64,000 nucleotides of DNA from Clostridiales bacterium. GTDB taxonomy: Bacteria > Bacillota > Clostridia > Saccharofermentanales > Saccharofermentanaceae. The stretch is taken from positions 1-64,000 of the forward strand of contig JAFWFV010000039.1 of assembly GCA_017515465.1 (NCBI GenBank). The letters run 5' to 3'. This document shows positions 1 through 7,557 of the stretch, one piece after another. Below the pieces are notes generated by a model. The model ran no database searches, was not told the origin of the DNA, and saw only the letters and a program-made list of their open reading frames with translations. Each line of letters opens with the position of its first letter. Position 1 is the stretch's first letter. Position numbers and translations under genes: made by a program.

Positions 1-54
1 AAAGCGTCGGGTTCATGCGACGCTTGAGGTCACGGTCGGTTGTTGCCTGCAAAA

Positions 55-130
55 TGGATAACGGAGCAGCAAGCAACGTCTTTGTACGCACAAAGACAAA
101 AACAGCTTGTCAGGGGAGACCCTGAAACCC
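55..130 (+). repeat. Structured inverted repeat, copy A
   Basis: This 76-nt element is matched in reverse complement by 1752-1827 with about 13 differences and no gaps. It contains two perfect hairpins: GTCTTTGT-acgc-ACAAAGAC and TCAGGG-gaga-CCCTGA. Where the copies differ inside stem 1, a C-G pair here is a G-C pair in the other copy, and the tetraloop of stem 2 changes while its stem does not. This covariation suggests that structure is conserved. The two copies flank the XRE regulator gene. Whether it acts as RNA or as DNA is unknown. Confidence 0.75.
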
Positions 131-327
131 TGTGGATGCCGTCGGCTTTTGCGGGAGTTTATTCAGTTGTCAAAGTTCGATGAAGGTTACATACCCCTTC
201 ATTAACTAGAAATGGGAGAGGTCAAAATTATATGGTCTTGAGTAAATAACAAGATAATTTAATATTTCCTTCACTATTACTGGACATTGACCCCCATTTT
301 GGCCCCCCGCTTTTTGCGAAAATTTTG

Positions 328-347
328 AAAATGTAATATTACATTTT
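328..347. promoter_or_regulatory. Perfect 20-bp palindrome, possible operator
   Basis: The sequence AAAATGTAAT/ATTACATTTT is a perfect 20-bp palindrome in an AT-rich non-coding stretch downstream of the XRE gene. Such symmetry fits a dimeric regulator site. It is not in an obvious promoter position for any gene in the window, so the call is weak. Confidence 0.3.
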
Positions 348-461
348 TTGATGAGCACACAAAAAGGGCTCCGCTATAGTCGGAAGCCTAATAAAATCAA
401 TATTTCTTTACTGGCATGTTATAATTTTAGTTAAGGGGCAACCCTTAGATAATTAACAGAT

Positions 462-493
462 AAAAACACCTCGCGATTGAATATTTCGCGAGG
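462..493 (-). terminator. Terminator of the XRE gene
   Basis: Arms CCTCGCGA (469-476) and TCGCGAGG (486-493) form an 8-bp GC-rich stem followed on the minus strand by GTTTTTA. It lies just downstream of the XRE stop codon. The other side is also T-rich, so it may act in both directions. Confidence 0.7.
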
Positions 494-520
494 CGTTTTC
501 TTTTTGGAAACTGCTTTTTA

Positions 521-1567
521 TTATGTGTACTTTCCGTAGTGGGCGATGTCGTTATCAAGAAGATCCATTACAGTTTTTTTCTGTTCATCCGTCAGATCTT
601 CGCGGCTGATCTCGTCCTTGAATTTGTTGTAGAGTTTGATTGCTCCATCGCTGTCGCCTGATTTCTTTACTGCGACGAGTCTGAAGAAAGCAAGGCTCCT
701 TCTGATCCTCAGGTAATGATCCATGCTGATGACATCCTTCATTGAAGCATACGCCTTGACGATGCCTTCGCACCAATCGATCACTTTGAGTGCTTCATCC
801 GTTTCGCCGTTCCAGCCGTAGTCCTGAGCAATCGTGTTCAGGAAGCTTGCGGTCATGTCAAAAAGGAGAACGGAGTTTTTGGCGATATCATCCTTCATCT
901 TTTCGAAGCCACTCTCGAAATACGTGAGTTCCATGGATATTTTTTCAGCGATGCATCCGGGTGAGATGCTCGGCAGCACATTGATATGAGCCCTTGCATT
1001 ATCGAAATCCTTCATGTGGATATAGATCCATGCGACAGCGAAATGAGTTTTTTCGACAAGAGTCCTGTCTGCGCAGTGACCGATAAGATAAGCTCCTTTT
1101 CTTATTGCATCTTTATAGATCTTACCCAGCCTTTCCTCTTCGCCCGGGAAGCAGTTCTCGAGCACCGGATCAGCATACATACTGAGGTTTGCGGTCTCCT
1201 GCACATAATCCTTTATGATCTCGAAACAACCCGGATTAAGAGTGGTCTCCGTTGCAAGATATTCTGAAATGCGCAGGGCCTTTTCCGCTCTGCCTTCCTC
1301 GCTGTGCTTCATTCCTTCGACAGTCTTTTTTATCCTTGCGATTATTTCTTCATTCTCTGAAAGCGAATCGTATCCAAGAAGCGCGTCTGTGCTTACACCA
1401 AGGATCTGTGCCAGAGGGATCAGCATTGCTGTGTCGGGAAGACTGTTCTCTGATTCCCACTTGCTTACTGCCTGCGGGGTAACGTTTAAGAGATCCGCGA
1501 GTTCCTCCTGCGTGAAGCCCTTATTCTTGCGGTATGTCTTGATGTTATTGCCTATTGTATTTCCCAT
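521..1567 (-). CDS. XRE-family transcriptional regulator with helical C-terminal domain
   Basis: The first ~65 residues form a lambda-Cro/XRE helix-turn-helix (GFTQEELADLLNVTPQAVSK, then the typical LPDTAMLIPLAQILGVS segment). The remaining ~280 residues are helical and Cys/Tyr-containing, resembling the TPR-like sensor regions of Clostridia XRE regulators. The start is supported by AAGGAG about 10 bases upstream. The gene stands alone between two inverted structured repeats and has its own terminator. Its target is unknown; autoregulation through the flanking repeats or the short inverted repeat GTTGAG/CTCAAC at 1653-1669 is possible but unproven. Confidence 0.85.
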   Translation of the reverse strand: MGNTIGNNIKTYRKNKGFTQEELADLLNVTPQAVSKWESENSLPDTAMLIPLAQILGVSTDALLGYDSLSENEEIIARIKKTVEGMKHSEEGRAEKALRISEYLATETTLNPGCFEIIKDYVQETANLSMYADPVLENCFPGEEERLGKIYKDAIRKGAYLIGHCADRTLVEKTHFAVAWIYIHMKDFDNARAHINVLPSISPGCIAEKISMELTYFESGFEKMKDDIAKNSVLLFDMTASFLNTIAQDYGWNGETDEALKVIDWCEGIVKAYASMKDVISMDHYLRIRRSLAFFRLVAVKKSGDSDGAIKLYNKFKDEISREDLTDEQKKTVMDLLDNDIAHYGKYT

Positions 1568-1721
1568 TTCGCGTAGCTCCTTTTTGGAAAGTGTGCTGCA
1601 TGCAACTTAATCATATCGTATTGCTGCCATTTGGAGATTACAATCAACGCGCAGTTGAGGATAACTCAACGGGGGAGGAAATGCGGTTGTATAGTATATT
1701 GTATCCTGAATTATCTAATCC

Positions 1722-1747
1722 AAGCCCGAGAGCAATCTCGGGCTTTT
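1722..1747 (+). terminator. Hairpin terminator-like element
   Basis: Perfect 10-bp stem AAGCCCGAGA/TCTCGGGCTT with a 4-base loop, followed by TT and AAA. No plus-strand gene lies immediately upstream, so it may end an unannotated short transcript or be part of repeat copy B's neighbourhood. Confidence 0.55.
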
Positions 1748-1751
1748 AAAT

Positions 1752-1827
1752 GGGTCTCAGGGACATCCCTGACAAGCATTTTCTGTGTTTGTGTACACAA
1801 ACGCGTTGCTTGCTGCTCTGTTATCCA
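1752..1827 (-). repeat. Structured inverted repeat, copy B
   Basis: This is the reverse-complement partner of 55-130. Read on the minus strand, its two hairpins are GTTTGTG-ta-CACAAAC and TCAGGG-atgt-CCCTGA. The minus-strand sequence starts TGGATAACAGAGCAGCAAGC and matches copy A base for base except for the changes that keep pairing or fall in loops. It also includes TTATCCACG, close to a DnaA box, probably by chance. Together the copies bracket about 1.6 kb holding one gene. Confidence 0.75.
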
Positions 1828-1894
1828 CGGAGCAAAACCAAAATTCAAACACCTTCTTATGACAGAATAGCAGGAATACCTGCTTCAAGAAAAA

Positions 1895-1922
1895 CAACGA
1901 CCAGACTTTCATCCGGTCGTTG
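1895..1922 (-). terminator. Terminator downstream of tRNA-Ser
   Basis: Arms CAACGACC and GGTCGTTG form an 8-bp stem; the minus-strand read-through continues with TTTTTCTTG. It sits about 130 bases beyond the tRNA-Ser 3' end, oriented to end that transcript. Confidence 0.65.
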
Positions 1923-2051
1923 ATCTTTGGGCACATCTTCCAGTCTTGTCGTAAATAGTGGTAAGTTAGTGGTAAGTAGCGTTCCTCAGAACTGTAGGTT
2001 ACCTCGCAAACCCTTATATTTATTGACTTTTTACGACGCCCATTACGTTTT

Positions 2052-2144
2052 TGGCGGAGAAGGAGGGATTCGAACCCTCGAAACCCTTTTGGGGTTTACA
2101 CGATTTCCAGTCGTGCGCCCTCGACCAGGCTAGGCGACTTCTCC
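2052..2144 (-). tRNA. tRNA-Ser (anticodon GGA)
   Basis: The minus strand shows a GGAGAAG/CTTCTCC acceptor stem, a long variable arm typical of serine tRNAs, anticodon stem CACGA/TCGTG with loop containing GGA, the T-loop GGTTCGAATCC and an encoded CCA end. It reads serine UCC and UCU codons. The body ends at 2055 and CCA occupies 2054-2052. Confidence 0.95.
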
Positions 2145-2210
2145 GTGTGCTATTGCGGAGATTATTTTACTTGCTATCGTTATATTTGTCAACATAACAA
2201 GGGCTTGTGA

Positions 2211-2219
2211 TGTTATAAT
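2211..2219 (+). promoter_or_regulatory. Extended -10 promoter of the lipoprotein-azlCD operon
   Basis: TGTTATAAT matches the extended -10 consensus TGnTATAAT, 48 bases before the preferred start codon. A TTGTCA at 2186-2191 is spaced too far (22 bases) to be a classical -35. Confidence 0.5.
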
Positions 2220-2266
2220 TCATTCTTGCCGAATGGCTTACCCGATCAGGACGGAAGGTGGATCAG

Positions 2267-2791
2267 ATGAAAAATACAAGACCGATCAACATACTGCTGG
2301 CTATAGTATTGATGATAAATGTATTTGCATTCTCAGGATGCGGTGAGGAGATGCCCGAATACGGGAGCATCGTTTCCGCGATCGATACGTACCGTGACAA
2401 TTATTCCGAGTACCGCAAAGACAACGATCAGGAAATGATCAGCTGCAGTATCGAGGAAACAGCAAGGCGTGACAATACGCCCTGCAGTTCATACTACCTG
2501 AGTTCTCCCGACGGGAAATACTGCTCCGTCACCCTCGAATATGAAGTAGATAACGTAATGACCGTAGATGAATACTACTACCTGACTGACAAGGCGTTCT
2601 TCGTCGTCAATTCTTATATCGATGAAGCCTCTATGACCCCCGTGGTGACAGAGTATTATGTCTGGAAGGGAACCATGTACAGGATCGATCAGGGATCATC
2701 CTCTCTTGCAGAGGTTGATGACGGCATTTCTTCACAGTACTATCTGTCCTTTGAGGATCTGGTAAACAAATACGGTCCACAGCAGAGATAA
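2267..2791 (+). CDS. Predicted lipoprotein of unknown function
   Basis: A signal peptide with hydrophobic core ILLAIVLMINVFAF ends in a lipobox-like FSGC, so the mature protein should be lipid-anchored on the outside of the membrane. The rest is a ~150-residue polar domain rich in Tyr, Asp and Ser that I do not recognise. I prefer the ATG at 2267: an in-frame GTG at 2258 overlaps the GGAAGGTGG ribosome-binding site that serves 2267. It is followed six bases later by azlC, so the three genes are probably co-transcribed, though no functional tie is evident. Confidence 0.75.
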   Translation: MKNTRPINILLAIVLMINVFAFSGCGEEMPEYGSIVSAIDTYRDNYSEYRKDNDQEMISCSIEETARRDNTPCSSYYLSSPDGKYCSVTLEYEVDNVMTVDEYYYLTDKAFFVVNSYIDEASMTPVVTEYYVWKGTMYRIDQGSSSLAEVDDGISSQYYLSFEDLVNKYGPQQR

Positions 2792-2796
2792 TCATC

Positions 2797-3498
2797 ATGG
2801 GATTCAGTAAAGGAGTTAAGGACGGACTTGCGATCGGTCTGGGATATCTGTCGGTATCCTTTTCCTTTGGCGTGCTCGCTGTTAACAGCGGTCTGTCCTG
2901 GTGGCAGGCGACACTCGTTTCCCTCACTAATCTGACATCAGCAGGCCAGGTAGCAGGGGTTGGGATAATGGCAGCCTCGGGCGGCCTCATAGAGATGGCC
3001 ATTGCCACCTTCATCATAAATCTCAGATATTCGCTTATGGCCATCTCACTGTCACAGAAGACAGACAGTTCAATGACCATCCCTGCCAGGCTCATCACAG
3101 GATACGTGATCACCGATGAGATCTTCGGAGTGGCATCAGGAGCTGATCACCCCGTATCCTTTAGATATCTTGCGGGACTTGGTGTCCTGCCAGTAATCGG
3201 ATGGACATTGGGAACACTGCTGGGAGCAGTTTGCGGAAACATCCTTCCTGCCATGGTAACGAATGCACTGTCCATCGGTATCTACGGAATGTTTGTTGCA
3301 ATAGTCCTTCCTGCCTCCCGTAAGTCGCGCTCAGTTATGGTCGTATCCATTATCGCCGTTGTTCTGTCATGCATCCTGTTTTATGTACCTTTCTTCAAGG
3401 AAAACATCTCATCAGGATTTGCGATAATCATCTGTTCTGTCATTGCGTCAGTCATAGGTGCATTCTTTATGCCGTCAAAGGAGGAAGCTGATGGATAA
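2797..3498 (+). CDS. azlC: Branched-chain amino acid exporter large subunit AzlC
   Basis: A 233-residue polytopic membrane protein of normal AzlC length. It shows the family features near the N-terminus (GVKDGLAIGLGYLSVSFSFG) and hydrophobic helices throughout. AzlC with AzlD forms a two-subunit pump that exports branched-chain amino acids or analogues such as azaleucine. Its end overlaps the start of the small partner gene by eight bases, which indicates translational coupling and equal production. Substrate specificity cannot be read from the sequence. Confidence 0.9.
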   Translation: MGFSKGVKDGLAIGLGYLSVSFSFGVLAVNSGLSWWQATLVSLTNLTSAGQVAGVGIMAASGGLIEMAIATFIINLRYSLMAISLSQKTDSSMTIPARLITGYVITDEIFGVASGADHPVSFRYLAGLGVLPVIGWTLGTLLGAVCGNILPAMVTNALSIGIYGMFVAIVLPASRKSRSVMVVSIIAVVLSCILFYVPFFKENISSGFAIIICSVIASVIGAFFMPSKEEADG

Positions 3499-3808
3499 TC
3501 TCATATTCTTCCCCCTGCTGGCTGTCATGATCGTGGTAACGTATCTTATCCGTGCCCTGCCCTTCGTCCTTTTCAGGGAAAAGATCGAGAGCCCCCGTCT
3601 GAAGGCTTTCTTCGAATATATTCCTTATGCGGTCCTGTCCTCGATGACTTTTCCTGCGATCCTTTACTCCACAGATTCCGTTCCCGGAGCTGCAGCAGGT
3701 CTGCTTGTAGCACTGCTCCTGTCATGGCGGGGAAAGAGCCTGCTGATCGTTGCGATAGGAACGTGTCTTTCTGCGTTCCTGGTAAGTCTTGCAGTATCTT
3801 TTATCTGA
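3491..3808 (+). CDS. azlD: Branched-chain amino acid exporter small subunit AzlD
   Basis: A 105-residue protein with four hydrophobic segments, including the AzlD-type LIRALPFVLF near the N-terminus and FFEYIPYAVLSSMTFPAIL in the middle. It partners AzlC in branched-chain amino acid export. I chose the ATG at 3491 because it has AAAGGAGG at ideal distance; the frame stays open 33 bases further upstream but without such a site. It ends just before the promoter of tRNA-Thr. Confidence 0.88.
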   Translation: MDNLIFFPLLAVMIVVTYLIRALPFVLFREKIESPRLKAFFEYIPYAVLSSMTFPAILYSTDSVPGAAAGLLVALLLSWRGKSLLIVAIGTCLSAFLVSLAVSFI

Positions 3809-3811
3809 ACG

Positions 3812-3840
3812 TTGCCGACTGAATGAGTTTGTGATATACT
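3812..3840 (+). promoter_or_regulatory. Promoter of tRNA-Thr
   Basis: TTGCCG at 3812-3817 and TATACT at 3835-3840 are separated by exactly 17 bases, with the tRNA beginning 20 bases after the -10 box. Confidence 0.65.
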
Positions 3841-3860
3841 TCATTCCGCAAAAGCAATAC

Positions 3861-3936
3861 GCCTCTATAGCTCAGTAGGTAGAGCGCATCCATGGTAAGG
3901 ATGAGGTCGCCGGTTCGATCCCGGCTGGAGGCTCCA
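3861..3936 (+). tRNA. tRNA-Thr (anticodon GGT)
   Basis: A 76-nt cloverleaf with acceptor GCCTCTA/TGGAGGC, D-arm AGCTCAGTAGGTAGAGC, anticodon stem CATCC/GGATG around the loop ATGGTAA, T-arm GCCGGTTCGATCCCGGC and encoded CCA. It reads threonine ACC and ACU codons. Confidence 0.96.
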
Positions 3937-3950
3937 AGGCTTAATAAACT

Positions 3951-3994
3951 AAAAATCACACATCAGGCGCTTCGCTTAAAGATGTGTGATTTTT
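3951..3994 (+). terminator. Strong hairpin terminator after tRNA-Thr
   Basis: AAAAATCACACATC (3951-3964) pairs perfectly with GATGTGTGATTTTT (3981-3994), so the stem ends in a T-tract as expected for an intrinsic terminator. The right arm and tract are repeated downstream in a tandem array. Confidence 0.8.
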
Positions 3995-4080
3995 GTTTAT
4001 TGCGCTTCCAGGCGCTTCGCTTAAAAGATGTGTGATTTTTGTTTATTGCGCTTCCAGGCGCTTCGCTTAAAAGATGTGTG
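3965..4080 (+). repeat. 45-46 bp tandem repeat overlapping the terminator
   Basis: The unit starts AGGCGCTTCGCTTA and runs through GATGTGTG, a T-rich tract and ATTGCGCTTCC. Copies begin at 3965, 4010 and 4056, the last truncated. Each copy regenerates the right arm of the terminator hairpin. This looks like slippage or unequal recombination of the terminator, not a CRISPR, because there are no unique spacers. Confidence 0.8.
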
Positions 4081-4105
4081 TCATTTGTATTTTTACTTTC
4101 AGGCG

Positions 4106-4795
4106 TTACTGAACTTCGGAGTCGATATACTCGAAGTTGATCGTATATTCCCTTTCCGAATACTTGGACAGCTGCTCGATGTAGTTGCGGATCAGTTTGG
4201 TAGCACGGTCTTCAGCTCTCATCATTACTGATCTGTTGTTGATCACCGATAACTGGGTATAGACATTTGCCTCTCTGATGGCATTGGTAACATCTGATGC
4301 AGAGATCTCGTTCTTTACTCTCCACCAGTCCTCGGATTCAGTGTAGATGGAATTCACGTCATATGATGAGGAGTCCACGTTTATGTCTCCTATCAGTCTC
4401 GCGTGGGGAATGCGGACGGTGATGGTGTCCTCATCGATCAGCATCGATACACGGCTCATGTCGATGCCTACTGTAGCAGTGCCGCTATATTCCACCCAGA
4501 ATCTCCTGTCTGCCTGTGTGAAGTCCAGGATGCCTGTCCCTGCCGGCTTGACTGCCTTTGCCACGTTATGGAAATAGACCTCCAGTGTGGCAAGCTGACA
4601 GATGTTCCTGATCTGAACCTCCTGGGGCTCCATCGATTCCAGCATCTCCGGAGTCAGTTCGGGAGTGTCTTCATCGACCACGACTTCAGATGAGATGACC
4701 TCGGTATCCTCATCTGTCCCGTCATCTTTTTTGCATGAACAGAATACGCCTGTTCCGAGGGTCAGTATAAGCAGTACGGATATCAGTTTTTTCAT
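4106..4795 (-). CDS. DUF4230-like lipoprotein
   Basis: An N-terminal signal peptide ends in a lipobox-like VFCSC, followed by an acidic linker. The body resembles DUF4230 proteins: the segment CQLATLEVYFHNVAKAVK, then RRFWVEYSGTATVGIDMSRV, then an amphipathic helical end. DUF4230 proteins are membrane- or lipid-anchored and have no established function. GGAGGGATAAT precedes the ATG. It is the last gene of a three-gene minus operon with another DUF4230 protein and a CBS-domain protein, one base after its neighbour's stop. Confidence 0.75.
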   Translation of the reverse strand: MKKLISVLLILTLGTGVFCSCKKDDGTDEDTEVISSEVVVDEDTPELTPEMLESMEPQEVQIRNICQLATLEVYFHNVAKAVKPAGTGILDFTQADRRFWVEYSGTATVGIDMSRVSMLIDEDTITVRIPHARLIGDINVDSSSYDVNSIYTESEDWWRVKNEISASDVTNAIREANVYTQLSVINNRSVMMRAEDRATKLIRNYIEQLSKYSEREYTINFEYIDSEVQ

Positions 4796-4796
4796 A

Positions 4797-5480
4797 TTAT
4801 CCCTCCCTCCAGATGATGTTCAGATCGTATTCAGGATAGAGCTGTTTCATCAGAGGCTCTGTAAGTGCTCTGATCTCAGCCTCGGTATTATCCTTGGCAT
4901 AGAGGAACATCTTGTCATCTTCCCTCACTCTGGAGAGCAGATCCTGCTCGCACCTGGACTGGGCCTGGATCGATGTCTCATGATTGTTGTAAGAATTATC
5001 GATGAACAGATAGTCGAGTGTTCCGGCATTGACCACACTGTCCAGTATTACCACTCTGGGGAGTATGACGGTGATGGTCTTGTCCTTCTCATCTCCATAG
5101 TCGATCTCGATGTCTTCTGTGTTGATCCCTAATACTACTGTTGCATCGTAAGCGATGTAATACACGGGAGATGTGTTGTCAACTTCGCTGTAGACGCGGC
5201 AGACTGCAGTATATGAGCTCTCCAGTCCGCGGAGTTCACTAATGGTTATGATGTCCTCCATGGTCGTATTGAGTTCGACCACCTGGGCCTGAGGCTCTTC
5301 TCCGGAGAGGATCACATCATCGAAGAGATCCCTGTCTTTTGTGTCTTTATTGGCAATGACTATCCAGATAATGATGCCTGCAATGATGACCGCGATTATG
5401 GCAACAAGGATGACGATGACCTTTGTCTTCTCCCTGTTCTTGAAAGCATAATACCACGCTTCTTTTTTGGCCTCGTTCAT
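4797..5480 (-). CDS. DUF4230-like single-pass membrane protein
   Basis: One transmembrane helix (about residues 20-43, VIVILVAIIAVIIAGIIIWI) follows a short charged cytoplasmic N-terminus; the ~180-residue remainder should be extracellular. It shares the DUF4230 plan with the next gene: a SELRGLESSYTAVCRVYSEV-type segment, then YIAYDATVVLGINTEDIEI. The two are therefore probably diverged paralogues that could form a pair at the membrane. Its start overlaps the upstream CBS gene by four bases. No enzymatic motif is visible. Confidence 0.7.
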   Translation of the reverse strand: MNEAKKEAWYYAFKNREKTKVIVILVAIIAVIIAGIIIWIVIANKDTKDRDLFDDVILSGEEPQAQVVELNTTMEDIITISELRGLESSYTAVCRVYSEVDNTSPVYYIAYDATVVLGINTEDIEIDYGDEKDKTITVILPRVVILDSVVNAGTLDYLFIDNSYNNHETSIQAQSRCEQDLLSRVREDDKMFLYAKDNTEAEIRALTEPLMKQLYPEYDLNIIWREG

Positions 5481-5920
5481 GTTGCACCCCCACTGATGTT
5501 CTTATCGTAAAAATGCTTGATTATCGACCTTCTCGTAACTATTCCTATGAACAGTCCCCGATCATCTACGATGGGAACAAAGTTCACATCCATGGCACGC
5601 ATGATCAGATCCTCGATGGAAGATGTGATCGATACGGGACATCCCTTGTCTGACTCCGCCTTCATGTAATCGACTGAGGACAGGGGAAACTGTTCCAGCG
5701 ATTCGATCGCCATGGTGTGAGGCTCTCCCCCCTCACCCCTGACTATATACCAGAGCAGGTCTCCCTCTCTAAGTATACCCTTATAGTATCCCTGTCTGTC
5801 CAGTACTGGAATGGCGGCATATCCGCCGTGATGCATGACCTCCAGTGCCTGCCTCACCGTGCAGTCGCTGTTAACGTGTTTTACATCCGCCTTGGGGATC
5901 ATGAAAAATGCTATGTTCAA
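5477..5920 (-). CDS. CBS-domain pair protein
   Basis: A 147-residue protein made of two CBS motifs, with a first repeat around VRQALEVMHHGGYAAIPVLD and a second around IEDLIMRAMDVNFVPIVDDR. CBS pairs bind adenine nucleotides and usually sense energy state. Translation appears to begin at TTG (5920), because GGAGG lies ten bases before it and overlaps the end of the preceding gene; the next ATG falls seven codons later. It leads the operon with two DUF4230 proteins, so it may be a cytoplasmic sensor for them, which is inference. Confidence 0.82.
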   Translation of the reverse strand: MNIAFFMIPKADVKHVNSDCTVRQALEVMHHGGYAAIPVLDRQGYYKGILREGDLLWYIVRGEGGEPHTMAIESLEQFPLSSVDYMKAESDKGCPVSITSSIEDLIMRAMDVNFVPIVDDRGLFIGIVTRRSIIKHFYDKNISGGAT

Positions 5921-5923
5921 GTG

Positions 5924-7519
5924 TTATTTTCCTCCGAGATCTTTCTCGATGTTTACCGAGAATGGTGTTGCCGCCAGACCGTTCTCCGCATAAAGAGGTG
6001 TCGGTCCGTAGCTGAAATATGCATAGCGGACTTTCATTGGGAATTCGACCTTGGGACAGTTAAGGATTACCGTCTTGCCGTCAAAATCCACGGATGCACC
6101 CGCCTTGTAGAATTCGCCGTCCTCTCCTGCGACCTCGAATCCTGTTTCATCCGAATCGTATCCTGTCAGCAGGTTCAGCATTATGAAATCTCCTGCGAAG
6201 CTGACCTCTACTCCATCTCCTCTCCTGGCATCTATTATATACGGAGCAATGGCAGGAACGCCTCTGAATTCGTAAATAAATTTCAGGGCCAGACCTGCGA
6301 GACGGTGGCCGGGAGTCTTTTTGTCTGCAGGATGGATGTTGTTGAACTCACCGCAGTCGGAGAGCACCGCCATGTAGACATTGGGGACACTGTCCGCTAC
6401 CATCTGCTGCTGCTGCCTGAGTATAGCCCATGAATAATCGTCGTAATCCATGAACTTCCTCTCCTTGGAGATGTACATGGGAAGCTGGCAGAAGATAAAT
6501 GGCAGATCCAGATCGAGGAATGCTTCTCTCCATTCCGAGATAAGGTCAGTGAACAGTCTGCCGTAACCGGAAGCATATTCATCACAGTCCGTCTCTCCCT
6601 GGTAGAAGATGACTCCTCTCAGCATGAAAGGGGCGACCCTCCTGACCATGCACTCATACATCGCGCCGGGATGTCTTACCGTTCCGGGGCCTGCAGGAGG
6701 CGGCCATGGTCCTGGACCTATCTTTTCCTCCTCTGTCAGATATGTGATATATGGATCCTCCCTGAGCAGAGCGGCCTGTTTTTCATTAAACTCAGCCACC
6801 CTCTCCTCATATTCCTTTTCCGCCTCTACATATTCCTCGGGGGAGAGGAAAGACAGTTCCCTGTCGGCTCTTTCCTTTGCCTTCCTGCCTTCCGGACTGG
6901 ACATGAGATTTTCCTCGCTCATCCAGCACGTAATGGAGGTGCCTCCCAGGAAACATCCAATAATGCCTATCTTGCAGTCGATCCTGGATTCCAGTTCCCT
7001 GGCAAAATAAAATGCTATAGCAGACATGTCCCGGCAGGTATCACTGTCTATTACTGTCCATTCTGATGACGCCTCAGCATCTGCCTGTTTCTCATCCAGA
7101 AATCCAGCCTGAGGGACCTGATAATAATGTATCTGTGTTCTGGGAACTCTCTCTATAGTAAACCTGGAATATTCACTCCTGATCAGAGGGTATTCCATGT
7201 TGCTCTGACCTGAGGCGAGCCATACTTCACCTGCATAACAATCGTAGATCTCTGCTTCGGCTGTCCATTCCCCGTCTTCGTCCGAGTATGAAAAGACCCT
7301 GAATTCGTAAGGGCCGCCCGGTGCCTGTGTGGGTTGGAGCACAGCCATGAATCCGAGATCATCATCGGTGGGACTCTGGACCTCATCCACGATCGTCTCT
7401 CCGTCGAGCATCTGAACACAGACATAACAAGCTTCCTCTGCCTGACCGAAGAACCTGATCTCAGTTCCCCACTGGAAGACCATATTGTCCTTGAAAATAC
7501 CGTTAAGTCTGAGTCGCAT
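5924..7519 (-). CDS. Sialate O-acetylesterase-like SGNH hydrolase
   Basis: The protein has an N-terminal beta domain (~1-95), then the SGNH/SASA hydrolase domain with block I nucleophile motif LASGQSNMEYPL near residue 105, the GVIFYQGETD block near residue 305 and the catalytic Asp/His region DCGEFNNIHPADK. It ends in a beta domain. This is the plan of carbohydrate O-acetylesterases (sialate or xylan type). There is no signal peptide, so it probably deacetylates imported oligosaccharides in the cytoplasm. The CBS gene follows three bases after its stop. Confidence 0.85.
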   Translation of the reverse strand: MRLRLNGIFKDNMVFQWGTEIRFFGQAEEACYVCVQMLDGETIVDEVQSPTDDDLGFMAVLQPTQAPGGPYEFRVFSYSDEDGEWTAEAEIYDCYAGEVWLASGQSNMEYPLIRSEYSRFTIERVPRTQIHYYQVPQAGFLDEKQADAEASSEWTVIDSDTCRDMSAIAFYFARELESRIDCKIGIIGCFLGGTSITCWMSEENLMSSPEGRKAKERADRELSFLSPEEYVEAEKEYEERVAEFNEKQAALLREDPYITYLTEEEKIGPGPWPPPAGPGTVRHPGAMYECMVRRVAPFMLRGVIFYQGETDCDEYASGYGRLFTDLISEWREAFLDLDLPFIFCQLPMYISKERKFMDYDDYSWAILRQQQQMVADSVPNVYMAVLSDCGEFNNIHPADKKTPGHRLAGLALKFIYEFRGVPAIAPYIIDARRGDGVEVSFAGDFIMLNLLTGYDSDETGFEVAGEDGEFYKAGASVDFDGKTVILNCPKVEFPMKVRYAYFSYGPTPLYAENGLAATPFSVNIEKDLGGK

Positions 7520-7557
7520 ATCAGGTGTTCCTCATGTTCACGAAATCTCCTTTGATT

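Larger units (their letters stand above)
1..520. other. Non-coding left flank
   Basis: I see no convincing gene here. The stretch holds an 8-bp hairpin at 2-25 (arms AAGCGTCG/CGACGCTT), the structured repeat at 55-130, a perfect palindrome at 328-347 and the terminator hairpin at 462-493. The part from about 200 to 460 is clearly more AT-rich than the coding regions. Its left boundary is cut by the window edge, so an RNA gene or the end of an upstream transcript cannot be excluded. Confidence 0.6.
1568..2051. other. Intergenic region between XRE gene and tRNA-Ser
   Basis: This 484-base stretch has no convincing gene. It contains the XRE 5' region with the small inverted repeat at 1653-1669, a hairpin terminator at 1722-1747, repeat copy B at 1752-1827, a small hairpin GCAGG/CCTGC at 1870-1883, the tRNA-Ser terminator at 1895-1922 and a short direct repeat of AGTGGTAAGT near 1958-1978. 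The nearby tRNA gene invites the idea of an integration site, but no duplicated tRNA end was seen. Confidence 0.5.

Noticed and set aside
1819..1830. TTATCCACG, close to a DnaA box, in repeat copy B
   Set aside because: A single near-match inside a repeat, without a box cluster or dnaA/dnaN genes, does not support an origin.
1940..2144. tRNA-Ser as an integration site for the XRE unit
   Set aside because: The tRNA is complete and no repeated tRNA end or integrase gene was found; the nearby AGTGGTAAGT repeat is too short to decide.
3965..4080. Repeat array that could be a short CRISPR
   Set aside because: The units are direct tandem copies with no unique spacers, and they overlap a terminator hairpin.
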